Origin: Beijerinckiaceae bacterium
Lineage (GTDB): Bacteria > Pseudomonadota > Alphaproteobacteria > Rhizobiales > Beijerinckiaceae
Direction of reading: 5' to 3'
Assembly: GCA_027533425.1 (NCBI GenBank)
Contig: JAPZUD010000001.1
Coordinates: 124,001-188,000, forward strand
Length of the DNA: 64,000 nucleotides
Shown here: piece after piece, positions 34,301 to 42,106 of the stretch
Numbering within the stretch: position 1 is the first letter of the stretch
Layout: each line of letters starts with the position of its first letter
Program-made: the position numbers and the translations under genes
Notes under the pieces: model-generated
What the model saw: only the letters and a program-made list of their open reading frames with translations
What the model was told of the DNA's origin: nothing
The model's database searches: none

Positions 34301-34414
34301 ACCGTGGAAATTGCGGGGACCGCCGAACTGGACGAGAGGCTTGCTACGCTCGAACCGGTTATCCGCGCGGTCCTGGCGGAGCTGAAGGCCCGCCTGGATC
34401 GCCTCGCCGCCTGA
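31301..34414 (+). CDS. hybrid sensor histidine kinase with two PAS domains, receiver and Hpt domain
   Basis: A 1037-residue membrane kinase. Helices near 11-32 and 186-205 flank a periplasmic sensor of about 150 residues. Two PAS-7-like domains follow (ESINEGFVLFDSEDRLVRCN and its near copy ESIGEGFVLYDSDDRLVLCN), separated by coiled coil. The HisKA box has H534 in SHEIRTPMN. The HATPase has LINLMGNAIKFT, DTGIGIP and GTGLGLAI. The receiver has D827 in LFDIQMPG and the C-terminal Hpt has H981 in RRAAHKLAGI. All phosphorelay residues are present. It is 112 bp upstream of the NtrC-type regulator, its likely target, giving a four-step relay into exopolysaccharide control. Confidence 0.9.
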   Translation: MALDPPRSNRRVRVLVAALVAAFIVMTGLAVSRYHSIERRLDYAISENVLWAAAQTEIELLQFLNALTEMADQPDPAAKAKLDERFDLLWSRVDLYQAGVLARTLDKRPSLRDTVARLKADLVRTDPELQQPLTSEAIRAIRSRMQQHIAPIRDITTSALDSDRLERQEIVASQASIKGELGLLVAGFLMTICGVVIYLMRAERRANHLLRQAVAARKEADAAWWQLDEAIESINEGFVLFDSEDRLVRCNRKYRELYALSAEKLRPGASFVEILRFGVERGQIPSAKDDPEGWIADRLDRHRNPSAPFEQALGDGRWLMVSDRITSNGARVGIRTDITDLKKHLADLETARESMRQQAERMADLANENKRAREVLRDAIESIGEGFVLYDSDDRLVLCNSRYRSFFSDVAPAIRKGLLFDDFLRKAFETGALPVEGDVDEAINLRKKRRRQRKEATFVEQLGDGRWLQVSNRLTASLGVVTVFNDITELKSRELALMAARADLQAQAERMRSLIEVAEAANRAKSDFLAMISHEIRTPMNAILGLSSLLEDTRLDSEQSRFVSGIGESGAHLLDLINNILDFSRLEAGKVEMAPVPCEIRGVVGAVEQMLGVLARNKGLALAATLAEDVPQHVQLDPGHLRQVLINLMGNAIKFTPSGSVRLGVEARPSGQAGMVTLHFRVSDTGIGIPAALRPTIFEPFERASLPESQKAAGTGLGLAITQRLVAEMGGEIRLLPQDEGGTTFAFSLTVPVVDAPARSETRRNERGTSATSQRRMRILVAEDTPASRLVIQTMLEKRGHEVIATEDGCMALVEAEKGGFDLALFDIQMPGMTGYETVARLRGMSGSAGRIPAVALSAQAFQTDRQKAFESGFDDHLAKPIRPAELNDLLERVAQGLVGRPPREAEAEEVPMAVNPLQESLPADWHENDHDPLAELESLCTPDVFRPLLETAIDNIREETERLAAARASGDDVLLRRAAHKLAGILGQYHSFRAGQIATTVEIAGTAELDERLATLEPVIRAVLAELKARLDRLAA

Positions 34415-34526
34415 CGCTGGTGCCAACGGACTCTCACCCGACAGCACCGAATTGCCCGGGCCGGGACAACGGAATCACAAGCTTTTTGTCCTAGACAAGG
34501 CTCCGGTTGCGAGGAGAGGGCGGGTT

Positions 34527-35960
34527 TTGTCAAAGAATGCGAAGGTCCTGATCGTCGAGGATTCAACCTCCCTTGGCGAGGCCTACAAGGCCATGCTGCT
34601 GGGCGATGACCATCAGGTCGAGCTCGTGACCCGTGTCGACGAGGCTCTGGCCCGGCTCGAGGTTTTCCTCCCGACCGTGCTGCTGGTCGATGTGAACCTG
34701 CCGGACCGCAATGGCCTCGAGATCCTCCAGCATGTCCGGCAGAAGCAGATGCCGGTCGAGGTGGTGATGATGACGGCGCAGGGCTCCGTCCAGCTCGCCG
34801 TCGAGGCGATGCGGCAGGGTGCCTTCGATTTCGTCATGAAGCCCTTTTCGTCCGATCGCCTCCGCGTGACGGTGCGGAATGCGCATGAGCGGCGCAGCCT
34901 CGCCAATACCATTGCCGCCATTTCGGAGTCCTTCGATCGCGAGCGTTTCGCCAGCTTCATCGGCCGTTCGCTGCCGATGCAGGCCACCTATCGCATCATC
35001 CAGAGCGCGGCCTCGTCCAACGCCACCGTCTTCGTCACCGGCGAGAGCGGCACCGGCAAGGAACTTTGCGCCGATGCCCTGCACCGGCTGAGCCGCCGTG
35101 CCAAGGCACCCTTCGTGGCGATCAATTGTGCCGCCATCCCGCGGGACATGCTGGAGAGCGAGATTTTCGGCCATGCCAAGGGCGCCTTTACCGGCGCTGT
35201 CGCGGATCGCAAGGGTGCGGTCCTGCAGGCCAATGGCGGCACGCTCTTTCTCGACGAAATCTGCGAGATGGACCTCTCGCTGCAGGCCAAGATGCTGCGG
35301 TTCCTGCAGACCATGACCGTCCAGCGTGTCGGCGAGGACCAGGTGCGACCGGTCGATATCCGCATCGTTTGCGCCACCAACCGCGACCCGCAGGCCGAAG
35401 TGGCCGCCGGACGCTTCCGCGAGGACCTGTTCTACCGCCTCCATGTCGTGCCGGTCGAATTGCCGCCTCTGCGTGAGCGCGAGGATGACGTCCTGCTCAT
35501 CGCGCGGGATTTTCTCGCCCGCTTCGCCAAGGAGGACGGAAAGGTTTTCACCGGGTTCAGCCCGGATGTGGAACTGGCGTTCCGGAACTATTCGTGGCCG
35601 GGCAATGTCCGTCAGCTCCAGAACGTGATCCGCAACATCGTGGTGCTGAGCCAGGGGCCGATGGTCGAGCTGCCGGACCTGCCGCGCGAGGTCCTGCCCT
35701 CGTGGTCGACGCCGCGACCCATGGCCAGCCTCGCGCCGCAGCCAGCGGTCACGCCGGCCATGACGGCGCCTGTCATGGCGGCTGCGGTCGCCGAGGTTGC
35801 GCCGGGGGTGATCGAGCCGCTGGAAACCACCATCCGCCGTGCCATCGAGGCCGCGATCGCCCAATGCGGCGGCTCGGTGCCCCGCGCAGCCGCGGCATTG
35901 GATGTCGCCCCTTCGACGCTGTACCGCCGGCTGCAGGCCTGGGAAAACGGCGAAGCTTGA
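34527..35960 (+). CDS. sigma-54-dependent NtrC-family response regulator
   Basis: A 477-residue regulator. No ATG fits; a TTG at 34527 (LSKNAKVLIVEDS) follows GAGAGGGCGGG and is preferred to the distant ATG at 34452. The receiver has D55 in LLVDVNLPD and K in FVMKPF. The AAA+ domain has GESGTGKE, the sigma-54 contact loop GAFTGA, GGTLFLDEI, and the R-finger region FREDLFYRL. A Pro/Ala-rich linker leads to a Fis-type helix-turn-helix (VPRAAAALDVAPSTLYRRLQ). It should activate sigma-54 promoters in response to the upstream hybrid kinase. The six -24/-12 promoters in the adjoining exopolysaccharide locus are the obvious targets. It is convergent with the Wzz-like gene (3-bp gap). Confidence 0.9.
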   Translation: MSKNAKVLIVEDSTSLGEAYKAMLLGDDHQVELVTRVDEALARLEVFLPTVLLVDVNLPDRNGLEILQHVRQKQMPVEVVMMTAQGSVQLAVEAMRQGAFDFVMKPFSSDRLRVTVRNAHERRSLANTIAAISESFDRERFASFIGRSLPMQATYRIIQSAASSNATVFVTGESGTGKELCADALHRLSRRAKAPFVAINCAAIPRDMLESEIFGHAKGAFTGAVADRKGAVLQANGGTLFLDEICEMDLSLQAKMLRFLQTMTVQRVGEDQVRPVDIRIVCATNRDPQAEVAAGRFREDLFYRLHVVPVELPPLREREDDVLLIARDFLARFAKEDGKVFTGFSPDVELAFRNYSWPGNVRQLQNVIRNIVVLSQGPMVELPDLPREVLPSWSTPRPMASLAPQPAVTPAMTAPVMAAAVAEVAPGVIEPLETTIRRAIEAAIAQCGGSVPRAAAALDVAPSTLYRRLQAWENGEA

Positions 35961-35963
35961 GCC

Positions 35964-37412
35964 CTACCAGATGGCCGCCGTCTTCGGCGGTACCCGGCCC
36001 AGCACCGGCAGGCCCGATTCCCGCGTGAAATCCTCTTCTGAACGAAGGCGCTGGTCGGCGAATTCGGTGATCGCCGCGAGTCCGAGCCCGAGCACGATCC
36101 CGCCGACAAACCCCGCCAGCAGGAAGATCAGCAAACCGGGCCCCACCGGAATGGTCGGGGCGGAAGGCGGATCGATGATCTTGATCCGCTCCGGCGCCTC
36201 GTAGCGCCCCAGCGCACCGGTCACGCGGGCCATCTCGCTGCGCTTGAGCAGCGTGTCATACATGTCGCGGGCGGCGGTAATCTCGCGCTCGAGCTGCTGC
36301 TGCTCCTGCTCGATGGGGGCGAAGGTGCCGATGGTCCGCTGCAGGTCGGCAATCATCCGCCGCAATTCCTGAACATCATTTTCGATGGTGACGCGACGGG
36401 CCTGCGCATCCTGCAGACGTTGCAGCTGCGACATCAGCAGGGTGGTCGGGGGCTTGCCCTCCTCGCCGGTCGCCATGTTGGCGGCAATATGCCAGAGCCG
36501 GTCCAGATCCATCGATTTCAGCGCCGCACTGGCCTCAAGCAGGGCGACACGCTCGGCCTGCGTGCGCCGCAGCCGGCGTTCGGCCCCCTGTACCTCGCTG
36601 TGCTCGTCGGTATAGCGGGAGCGAAGCGAGGTCAGCTCGCTCGTCAGCCGGACAATCTCGTCCTCGAGCTTGCCGATCACCGGATTGGCCCCGGCGATCC
36701 GGCCGCGGATATCCTCGAATCCGGCCTGCGCCGTGGCCAGTTCCATCTCGCGCTCCTGCAGCTTCTGCTGCAATTGCCCGAGGCGTGTCACGTTGGCGGC
36801 ATAGAGCGCCGGCAGCTTGTCGGCATTGCGCACCTTGAAGGCCGCGAAATTCTGCTCGGCCCGGGCCAAAGCCTCGCGCCGTTGGCCCAACTGGATCTCG
36901 AGAAAGTTCTGGCTGGCGACGATTGCGCCCTGCTCGGGCGAGACAAGCCGCTCGATGAAGCGGTTGGTGACGGCTGTAAGGCTCTGCAGCAGGCCGGCCG
37001 GGCGGCGACCGCTGATCTTGATCTCGATCAGGTCCGAACCGGTCAGCTTGACCGAAATCGCCGCGGAAAGCGTTGCGATCATGTGCTGGCGCTCGCCCGG
37101 CGACGTCGCGTCGGTGATCTGCCCGGTATCGGTCAGCACCTTGTCAAGCACGTGCTGCGAATGGAGCAGGGCGGACAGGGCCGGCATGCGATCCTTCACA
37201 TTGGTCCCGACGGCGAGATCATTGAGGAACGGATTGAGCTTGGCCGGCTCCTGCACAAGCAAGGTCGTGCGGGCCTCGTAGCGCTTCGGCGCGATCATCC
37301 CGCCCGCCAGCGCGAGGAAGGGCATGGCGGCGATCGGCACGCAGATCAGATAGCGCCGGCGCCACGCCGCCGCCAGAAGCAGCGCCAGGACCTCGAAAGG
37401 GGTGCGGATCAC
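35964..37412 (-). CDS. Wzz/GumC-type polysaccharide chain-length determinant
   Basis: A 482-residue polysaccharide co-polymerase. One membrane helix near 20-40 leads into the Wzz domain (RYEARTTLLVQEPAKLNPFL). Long coiled coils follow (about 170-400, rich in REALARAEQNF and QEREMELATAQAGF). The second helix has the proline-rich PSAPTIPVGPGLLIFLLAGF. No C-terminal tyrosine kinase is attached; the degenerate ATPase encoded at 49719-50429 may be its separate partner. It spans the inner membrane and sets polymer length. It overlaps the lipoprotein gene by ATGA, so the two form one unit starting at 38188. Confidence 0.88.
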   Translation of the reverse strand: MIRTPFEVLALLLAAAWRRRYLICVPIAAMPFLALAGGMIAPKRYEARTTLLVQEPAKLNPFLNDLAVGTNVKDRMPALSALLHSQHVLDKVLTDTGQITDATSPGERQHMIATLSAAISVKLTGSDLIEIKISGRRPAGLLQSLTAVTNRFIERLVSPEQGAIVASQNFLEIQLGQRREALARAEQNFAAFKVRNADKLPALYAANVTRLGQLQQKLQEREMELATAQAGFEDIRGRIAGANPVIGKLEDEIVRLTSELTSLRSRYTDEHSEVQGAERRLRRTQAERVALLEASAALKSMDLDRLWHIAANMATGEEGKPPTTLLMSQLQRLQDAQARRVTIENDVQELRRMIADLQRTIGTFAPIEQEQQQLEREITAARDMYDTLLKRSEMARVTGALGRYEAPERIKIIDPPSAPTIPVGPGLLIFLLAGFVGGIVLGLGLAAITEFADQRLRSEEDFTRESGLPVLGRVPPKTAAIW

Positions 37413-38188
37413 GAGCCGGCTCCCGCAACCGTCACGAGAATGACATTGCCATCAAGCGCCGGGTCGAAGCGCCGGTCCACCGCCAGCGGCGGCGGCACAT
37501 GGCGCGCCACGGTCTCGAGCCGCCGGCTGGCCAGCTGCAGCCGCTCCCAGGCAGGCGCCGAGCCGGACAGGCCGGCGGTCAGGATCAGGGTCCGGCCGGT
37601 TTCGAGGCCGGTCCGGCGCGAGAGATCGGCAAGATGGCGGTTGCCCTCGCTATCGAGCTCGTCGGCGCCGGCCGAAAAGCGGATCGTCACCTTCTGCCCG
37701 GAAGGAGCCGGCGGCGGATCGGACAGGCGCGCCTCGACCTTGGCCGGCGGCGCTTCCGCCTGCACCGGCTTGGCTTTCGCCGGTGCCGGTGCCGGCGCGG
37801 GGGCGCTCTGGCGGGCCCGGGCCAGCATCGCGGCCACGGCATCGGGGCGGGAGGATCCGGCTGCTCCGCCCGGCGGGGCGACAGCAGGGGTTCTGGGCCC
37901 TGCGGGAGGAGCAGCCGGCAAAGTCCCGGCGGAGGAGGGGGGAGCCGTCGCCGGGGTTGCGGGAGGAATGGCGGGGCCCGACTCGCGCCGGGCAAGCATG
38001 GCGGCAGCCTTGGCCTGGAGCGCCCGTTCCAGCGCCTCGTCCTGCGGCATTGTCGCCTTCGTGCGTGCGGTCAGCTGGCCCAGAGGTTCGGCAAGGGCCG
38101 GGAATTCAACCGACGGCCGCAACAGGGTCGAACAGCCTGCCATCATCGGCAGCAGGGCGAGGCCAAGGGCGAGGCGATGGATCTTCAT
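37409..38188 (-). CDS. proline/alanine-rich lipoprotein with OmpA-like C-terminal part
   Basis: A 259-residue protein. ATG 38188 lies behind AGGAG; the lipobox LMMAGC gives a lipidated cysteine at residue 19. Residues 70-165 are a low-complexity Pro/Ala linker long enough to cross much of the periplasm. The C-terminal 90 residues (VTIRFSAGADELDSEGNRHL onward) resemble an OmpA/MotB peptidoglycan-binding fold but are divergent. It is probably an outer-membrane-anchored spacer or scaffold for the export machine. It is first in the operon with the Wzz-like gene and has a candidate sigma-54 promoter 33 bp upstream. Confidence 0.7.
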   Translation of the reverse strand: MKIHRLALGLALLPMMAGCSTLLRPSVEFPALAEPLGQLTARTKATMPQDEALERALQAKAAAMLARRESGPAIPPATPATAPPSSAGTLPAAPPAGPRTPAVAPPGGAAGSSRPDAVAAMLARARQSAPAPAPAPAKAKPVQAEAPPAKVEARLSDPPPAPSGQKVTIRFSAGADELDSEGNRHLADLSRRTGLETGRTLILTAGLSGSAPAWERLQLASRRLETVARHVPPPLAVDRRFDPALDGNVILVTVAGAGS

Positions 38189-38220
38189 GGGGCACTCCTG
38201 ACGAGGTCTGCTGTCGAACC

Positions 38221-38236
38221 ACCAAGTTTCATGCCA
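38221..38236 (-). promoter_or_regulatory. candidate sigma-54 promoter of the lipoprotein-wzz operon
   Basis: On the minus strand TGGCAT, 5 bp, TTGGT. The -24 element fits fully, while the -12 element has GG where GC is expected, so it is the weakest of the six sites. It is 33 bp upstream of ATG 38188. Confidence 0.4.
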
Positions 38237-38310
38237 TGGCTCCGGCAGGAGGTTTTGTGTTCTAACGCTTTGAAATTGTTTGAATTGGAGAGGGGGAGTG
38301 ATCGGCGCTT

Positions 38311-38369
38311 TCGCGAATTGCAAGGCTGCATCGCGAGGCCGCGGCGAAACGGCCTCGCGATTTGCAATG
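38311..38369. promoter_or_regulatory. TTGCAA sites upstream of the lipoprotein operon (candidate enhancer)
   Basis: TCGCGAATTGCAAGG (38311-38325) and GCGATTTGCAATG (38357-38369) lie about 75-130 bp upstream of the -24 element at 38231-38236. This is the distance typical of NtrC-type activators. The sites flank the terminator hairpin of the neighbouring operon. Confidence 0.45.
38330..38361 (-). terminator. terminator hairpin after the glmS-acyltransferase-glycosyltransferase operon
   Basis: ATCGCGAGGCCG (38330-38341) and CGGCCTCGCGAT (38350-38361) are a perfect 12-bp inverted repeat with an 8-base loop, 8 bp beyond the stop codon at 38370. It lacks a long T-run but is the strongest hairpin in the gap. 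Confidence 0.6.
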
Positions 38370-39506
38370 TCAGAGCAGGTCGATCACCGCGGCCAGATCC
38401 TCGGCCCGCCGCTGCCAGGTCTCGTTCGCGACGGCGCGCTGGCGGAGGGACTTCCGCCCATGATCCTTCAGGGCCTGCCGCAGCGCCTCGACGAAGGAGG
38501 CCGGTGTCGTCCCGACATGGATGAGACTGCGATAGGGGTCCAGCGCCGGGAACTCCGTCGAGGCGATTGCCACACCCGACGCAAGGTATTCGCGCAGCTT
38601 GAGCGGGTTGCAGGCCCGGATCTGCGGCGTGTCGCGGAAGGGCAGCATGGCCACGCGGAAATGCTGGACATAGGCCGGAAGTTGCTCGTGCGGTTTCGGC
38701 CCGAGCATGAAGACATTCGGCAAGGCGTCCAGTCCTTGGGTATCGGTGTTGACCGGGCCGATAAACACGAAATTCACCGCCGGCAGGGCTTTGGCGGCCT
38801 TGATCAGCAGTTCGATATCGATCCAGCCCGACAACGAGCCATAGAAGCCGACAATCGCGCGGCCATCCGGCAGGTCGGCAGGCCGGGGCTGGGGCCGGGC
38901 GAACAGGTCGATATCGACGCCATGCGGCACGATCATCGTCTTGCTTTCCGGGAACCGGCCGGCGATTTCCGGGCTGGCGGCCAGCACGAGCTGGGCCTTC
39001 TCGACGAGCCGCTGTTCGAGCGCCACCACCGGCTCGTGATCGACCCCGTCCAGTGCGCTGAAATCATCGCCCGCATAGAAGACCACGGCCCGCTCGTCGA
39101 AGGCGCCGAGCAGCGGTTCCGAGGTCGGCAGTGACGACCAGACGACTGGCCGGCGCACACCCAGCGCGGACATGGCCCGGCGAACCTGCCGGGCGACCAT
39201 GCGCCGCGTCACTGCGGCGGCGGCCGGATTGCCGGGCAGGGGAATGGCGGCAGGCGAGATGATGATGTCCGGCTTGCGCAGGCCATCCTCGGGGGAGGGA
39301 TCGGAAAGGCCGAACGTCGAGGAGACGAGGCTGCCGAATTTCCGGAGCAGCCGGGCCCCGTCCTTGCCGGTCAGGCGCGGCGCCCGGAGGCCGAGCGAAT
39401 TCACCCAGATGATGCGCCGCTCGGGCAGCATGGCGCGGATGAGATGTTGCGTCGAACTGGGATGCGCACCCCAATCCTCGCCGAAGACAATCAGGTCATG
39501 GGCCAT
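38370..39506 (-). CDS. glycosyltransferase (TuaH/GT4-like)
   Basis: A 378-residue GT-B glycosyltransferase. ATG 39506 follows AGGAGG by 6 bp and overlaps the acyltransferase gene by 11 bp. The N-terminus HDLIVFGEDWGAHPSSTQHL is typical of the TuaH-like group. The donor-binding half has FYGSLSGWIDIELLIKAA, then VAMLPFRDTPQIRACNPLKL where GT4 enzymes have the E/P-rich loop, and KLREYLASGVAIASTEFPAL. It probably adds one sugar of the exopolysaccharide repeat unit in the cytoplasm. It is last in the glmS operon. Confidence 0.82.
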   Translation of the reverse strand: MAHDLIVFGEDWGAHPSSTQHLIRAMLPERRIIWVNSLGLRAPRLTGKDGARLLRKFGSLVSSTFGLSDPSPEDGLRKPDIIISPAAIPLPGNPAAAAVTRRMVARQVRRAMSALGVRRPVVWSSLPTSEPLLGAFDERAVVFYAGDDFSALDGVDHEPVVALEQRLVEKAQLVLAASPEIAGRFPESKTMIVPHGVDIDLFARPQPRPADLPDGRAIVGFYGSLSGWIDIELLIKAAKALPAVNFVFIGPVNTDTQGLDALPNVFMLGPKPHEQLPAYVQHFRVAMLPFRDTPQIRACNPLKLREYLASGVAIASTEFPALDPYRSLIHVGTTPASFVEALRQALKDHGRKSLRQRAVANETWQRRAEDLAAVIDLL

Positions 39507-40224
39507 AGTCAGCCTCCTGGGCTGCAAGGGAACGGATCACCCGGGCCGGCACACCGCCGGCCAGGACGAGAGGGGGAAGGTCCTGCGTCACCACCGATCC
39601 GGCGGCGACGATTGTTCCACGCCCGATCCGGACGCCGGCGCTGACGGTCACGCCCGTCGCCAGCCACACATCCGGTTCGAGGATGATGTCGCCGCATTGC
39701 GCATCCTGGTCAGGCAGGCCGAGGGCCCGGGCTTCCGGATCGAGCGGATGGCCGGGATAGCCTGCGAGAAAGGCGCGGCCGGCAATGCGGACATTGTCGC
39801 CCAGCACCACCCGGGTGCCGACGGCGATCGTCGTCTGCCAGCCGATATCGCAATTCCGGCCGACAACCAGCATCGGCGCGGCCGAGGAGGGCCGGGCCGT
39901 GAGCGTCACCTGGCCGGAAATCCGGCAATCCTCGCCAATGCGGAGCCGCAGGGGGCCAAGGATCAGCGGGATCCCGCCATAGAGAAAGAGGCGGGCCGGC
40001 GGCGTTTCCGTCTGCGACAGGAAGAGCGGCGTATCCCACAGCACGCGGCGCAGATGATGCCAGAGGCCGAGGCAGCCCTGCCGCGCCCGGTAGAGCGCGG
40101 CATGCAGCCCTGGCACCACCGGAAGGCGGCTGGTCCGCAGGGTATGGAAGCCGGCATGGAGGACCCGCGCGACGGGATGCCGCCGCGCCTTCACCCATTG
40201 GCGGAGCGAGAGGGTCGTGCTCAT
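39496..40224 (-). CDS. hexapeptide-repeat (left-handed beta-helix) acyltransferase
   Basis: A 242-residue transferase of the LbetaH family. Hexapeptide turns are visible in LRIGEDCRISGQVTLTA, VVGRNCDIGWQTTIAVG and VWLATGVTVSAGVRIGRGTI, with the family ending VVTQDLPPLVLAGGVPARVI. It likely acetylates a sugar of the polymer or its precursor. Its start overlaps the glmS stop by ATGA, so it is translationally coupled. The N-terminal 75 residues are an extension without clear relatives. Confidence 0.8.
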   Translation of the reverse strand: MSTTLSLRQWVKARRHPVARVLHAGFHTLRTSRLPVVPGLHAALYRARQGCLGLWHHLRRVLWDTPLFLSQTETPPARLFLYGGIPLILGPLRLRIGEDCRISGQVTLTARPSSAAPMLVVGRNCDIGWQTTIAVGTRVVLGDNVRIAGRAFLAGYPGHPLDPEARALGLPDQDAQCGDIILEPDVWLATGVTVSAGVRIGRGTIVAAGSVVTQDLPPLVLAGGVPARVIRSLAAQEADYGP

Positions 40225-42029
40225 TCCACGGTCACCGACTTGGCGAGATTGCGCGGCCGGTCCACATCGAGGCCGCGCAGCCGGGCCACATGATAGGCAA
40301 GCAGCTGCAGCGGCACCGTCGAGACGATCGGCTGGAGCAGGTCGCAGCCCTGCGGCACGGTCAGCGAATGGGTCGAGACATCCGACAGCGAGAGCAGGGA
40401 TGCCCGGTCGCCAACCAGCACGATCCGGCCGTTCCGGGCCGCGATCTCGCGGATATTCGACGCGCTCTTCTCGAAAAGCGGGCCGGAGGCGACCAGCGCG
40501 ATGATCGGCGTCTGCGGATCGACAAGCGCGATCGGGCCATGTTTCAGCTCGCCGGCGGCAAAGCCTTCGGCATGGATATAGCTGATTTCCTTGAGCTTCA
40601 GCGCTCCTTCCATGGCAACGGGGAAGAGCGGGCCGCGGCCGACATAGATCATGCTATGCGCCGAATGGATGCGCTCCGCCACGGCAATGACCGCGGGCTC
40701 GTTATGCAGCGCCGCCGTCACCATATCGCCGAGCTTCTGCAGGCGGGCATGGAACTGGGCGATGCCCGGCTGGTTGCGGCGCTGGCCAGCCGCCAGGGCA
40801 AGCAGGGCGAGAACGGTCAGCTGGGCCGAGAAGGCCTTGGTCGAGGCAACGCCGATTTCCGGTCCGGCCAGCAGCGGGATCGTGCCATCGGCCTCGCGGG
40901 CAATGGTGCTGCCGGTCTGGTTGACCAGCGCGATGACCGGGATGCCCCGGGCGCGCATCACTTCCATCGCCCCGATCGTATCGGCGGTTTCGCCCGATTG
41001 CGAGATGACAATCGCCAGCTCGCCCGGCAGCGGCGGGGCGAAAGATTCATAGCGGAATTCCGAGGCAATCGCGACTTCCGCCGGCACGCGGGCGAATTCC
41101 TGGAACCAGCGCCGGGCCAGTGCCGCCGCATAATAGGAGGTGCCGCAGGCCACGAGCGTGATCCGCGAGACCCGGCGGAAATCAACCGGCACCATGGCCA
41201 GCACATCGGCCGGCACCCGGTATCGAGAGAGGATCCGGGCAATCACCTCCGGCTGCTCGTGGATCTCGCGCAACATGTGATGCGCGTAGGGATTGTCCTC
41301 GCGGGCGAAGATTGACGGATCGACTGCGATCGTCTGGCGATGGACACGCTCGCCGGCGCGGTTGAACAGGGCGACGCCGTCGCGCGTGATTTCGGCGCTG
41401 TCGCCATCCTCGAGGATCATCGCCTCGCGGGCATAGCCGGCCAGCGCGTGGGGATCGGAAGCCAGCACGCCACCCCCTTCGCCGAACCCGACCGCCAGCG
41501 GCGATCCCCGGCGATAGGCGCGAAGGATATCCGGTTCGCGCTCGGAAATCGCCGCGATCGCAAAGGCGCCGTGCAATTCCTCGCCGACGCGGTGCATCGC
41601 ATCCTTGGCGCTCGCGCCAGCTGCCATATGCTGGTGCATCAGCCAGGGGATGACCTCGCTGTCGGTCTCGGACCGGAACCGCGCGCCACGATCGCTCAGC
41701 GCATGGCGGAGTTCGCGATGGTTCTCGATGATGCCGTTATGGGCGATGGCCAGACCCGGCGCGACATGCGGATGGGCGTTGCGTTCGCTGGGCGAACCAT
41801 GGGTCGCCCAGCGGGTATGGGCGATGCCCACGGTGCCGGCTGGCGGGCCGGACCGGACGACGGCCTCAAGCGCATCGACCTTGCCGACGGCACAGCGGCG
41901 CTCGATGCCGCTTTCCTCGATCGTGGCGATCCCGGCGGAATCATATCCGCGATATTCGAGGCGACGCAGCCCTTCGATCAGGGCCGGGGCAACCGGTTCA
42001 TTGGCAATTCGAGCAAAAATCCCGCACAT
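40221..42029 (-). CDS. glmS: glutamine--fructose-6-phosphate aminotransferase GlmS
   Basis: A 602-residue amidotransferase. After Met1 the catalytic Cys2 begins CGIFARIANEP, with YRGYDSAGIA and HTRWATHGSPSERNAHPH of the glutaminase domain. Two SIS isomerase domains follow (CGTSYYAAALARRWF; ISQSGETADTIGAMEVMRA; ASTKAFSAQLTVLALLALA) and the conserved end LRGLDVDRPRNLAKSVTVE. It makes glucosamine-6-phosphate, the first step to UDP-GlcNAc. Its location here suggests a second, polymer-dedicated copy. It is first in its operon and has a sigma-54-type promoter 48 bp upstream. Confidence 0.95.
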   Translation of the reverse strand: MCGIFARIANEPVAPALIEGLRRLEYRGYDSAGIATIEESGIERRCAVGKVDALEAVVRSGPPAGTVGIAHTRWATHGSPSERNAHPHVAPGLAIAHNGIIENHRELRHALSDRGARFRSETDSEVIPWLMHQHMAAGASAKDAMHRVGEELHGAFAIAAISEREPDILRAYRRGSPLAVGFGEGGGVLASDPHALAGYAREAMILEDGDSAEITRDGVALFNRAGERVHRQTIAVDPSIFAREDNPYAHHMLREIHEQPEVIARILSRYRVPADVLAMVPVDFRRVSRITLVACGTSYYAAALARRWFQEFARVPAEVAIASEFRYESFAPPLPGELAIVISQSGETADTIGAMEVMRARGIPVIALVNQTGSTIAREADGTIPLLAGPEIGVASTKAFSAQLTVLALLALAAGQRRNQPGIAQFHARLQKLGDMVTAALHNEPAVIAVAERIHSAHSMIYVGRGPLFPVAMEGALKLKEISYIHAEGFAAGELKHGPIALVDPQTPIIALVASGPLFEKSASNIREIAARNGRIVLVGDRASLLSLSDVSTHSLTVPQGCDLLQPIVSTVPLQLLAYHVARLRGLDVDRPRNLAKSVTVE

Positions 42030-42076
42030 GGCTTTCTCCAGCTTTGGCGACCCCTCGAGGGTCCTGCGGGAGAACC

Positions 42077-42092
42077 TGCATGGCGCTTGCCA
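42077..42092 (-). promoter_or_regulatory. sigma-54 promoter of the glmS operon
   Basis: On the minus strand TGGCAA (42087-42092), 5 bp, ATGCA (42077-42081). The GG and GC dinucleotides are exactly 10 bp apart. It is 48 bp from the glmS ATG and lies in the 77-bp gap after the ligase gene. Confidence 0.6.
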
Positions 42093-42106
42093 GATGGCGG
42101 GATTGA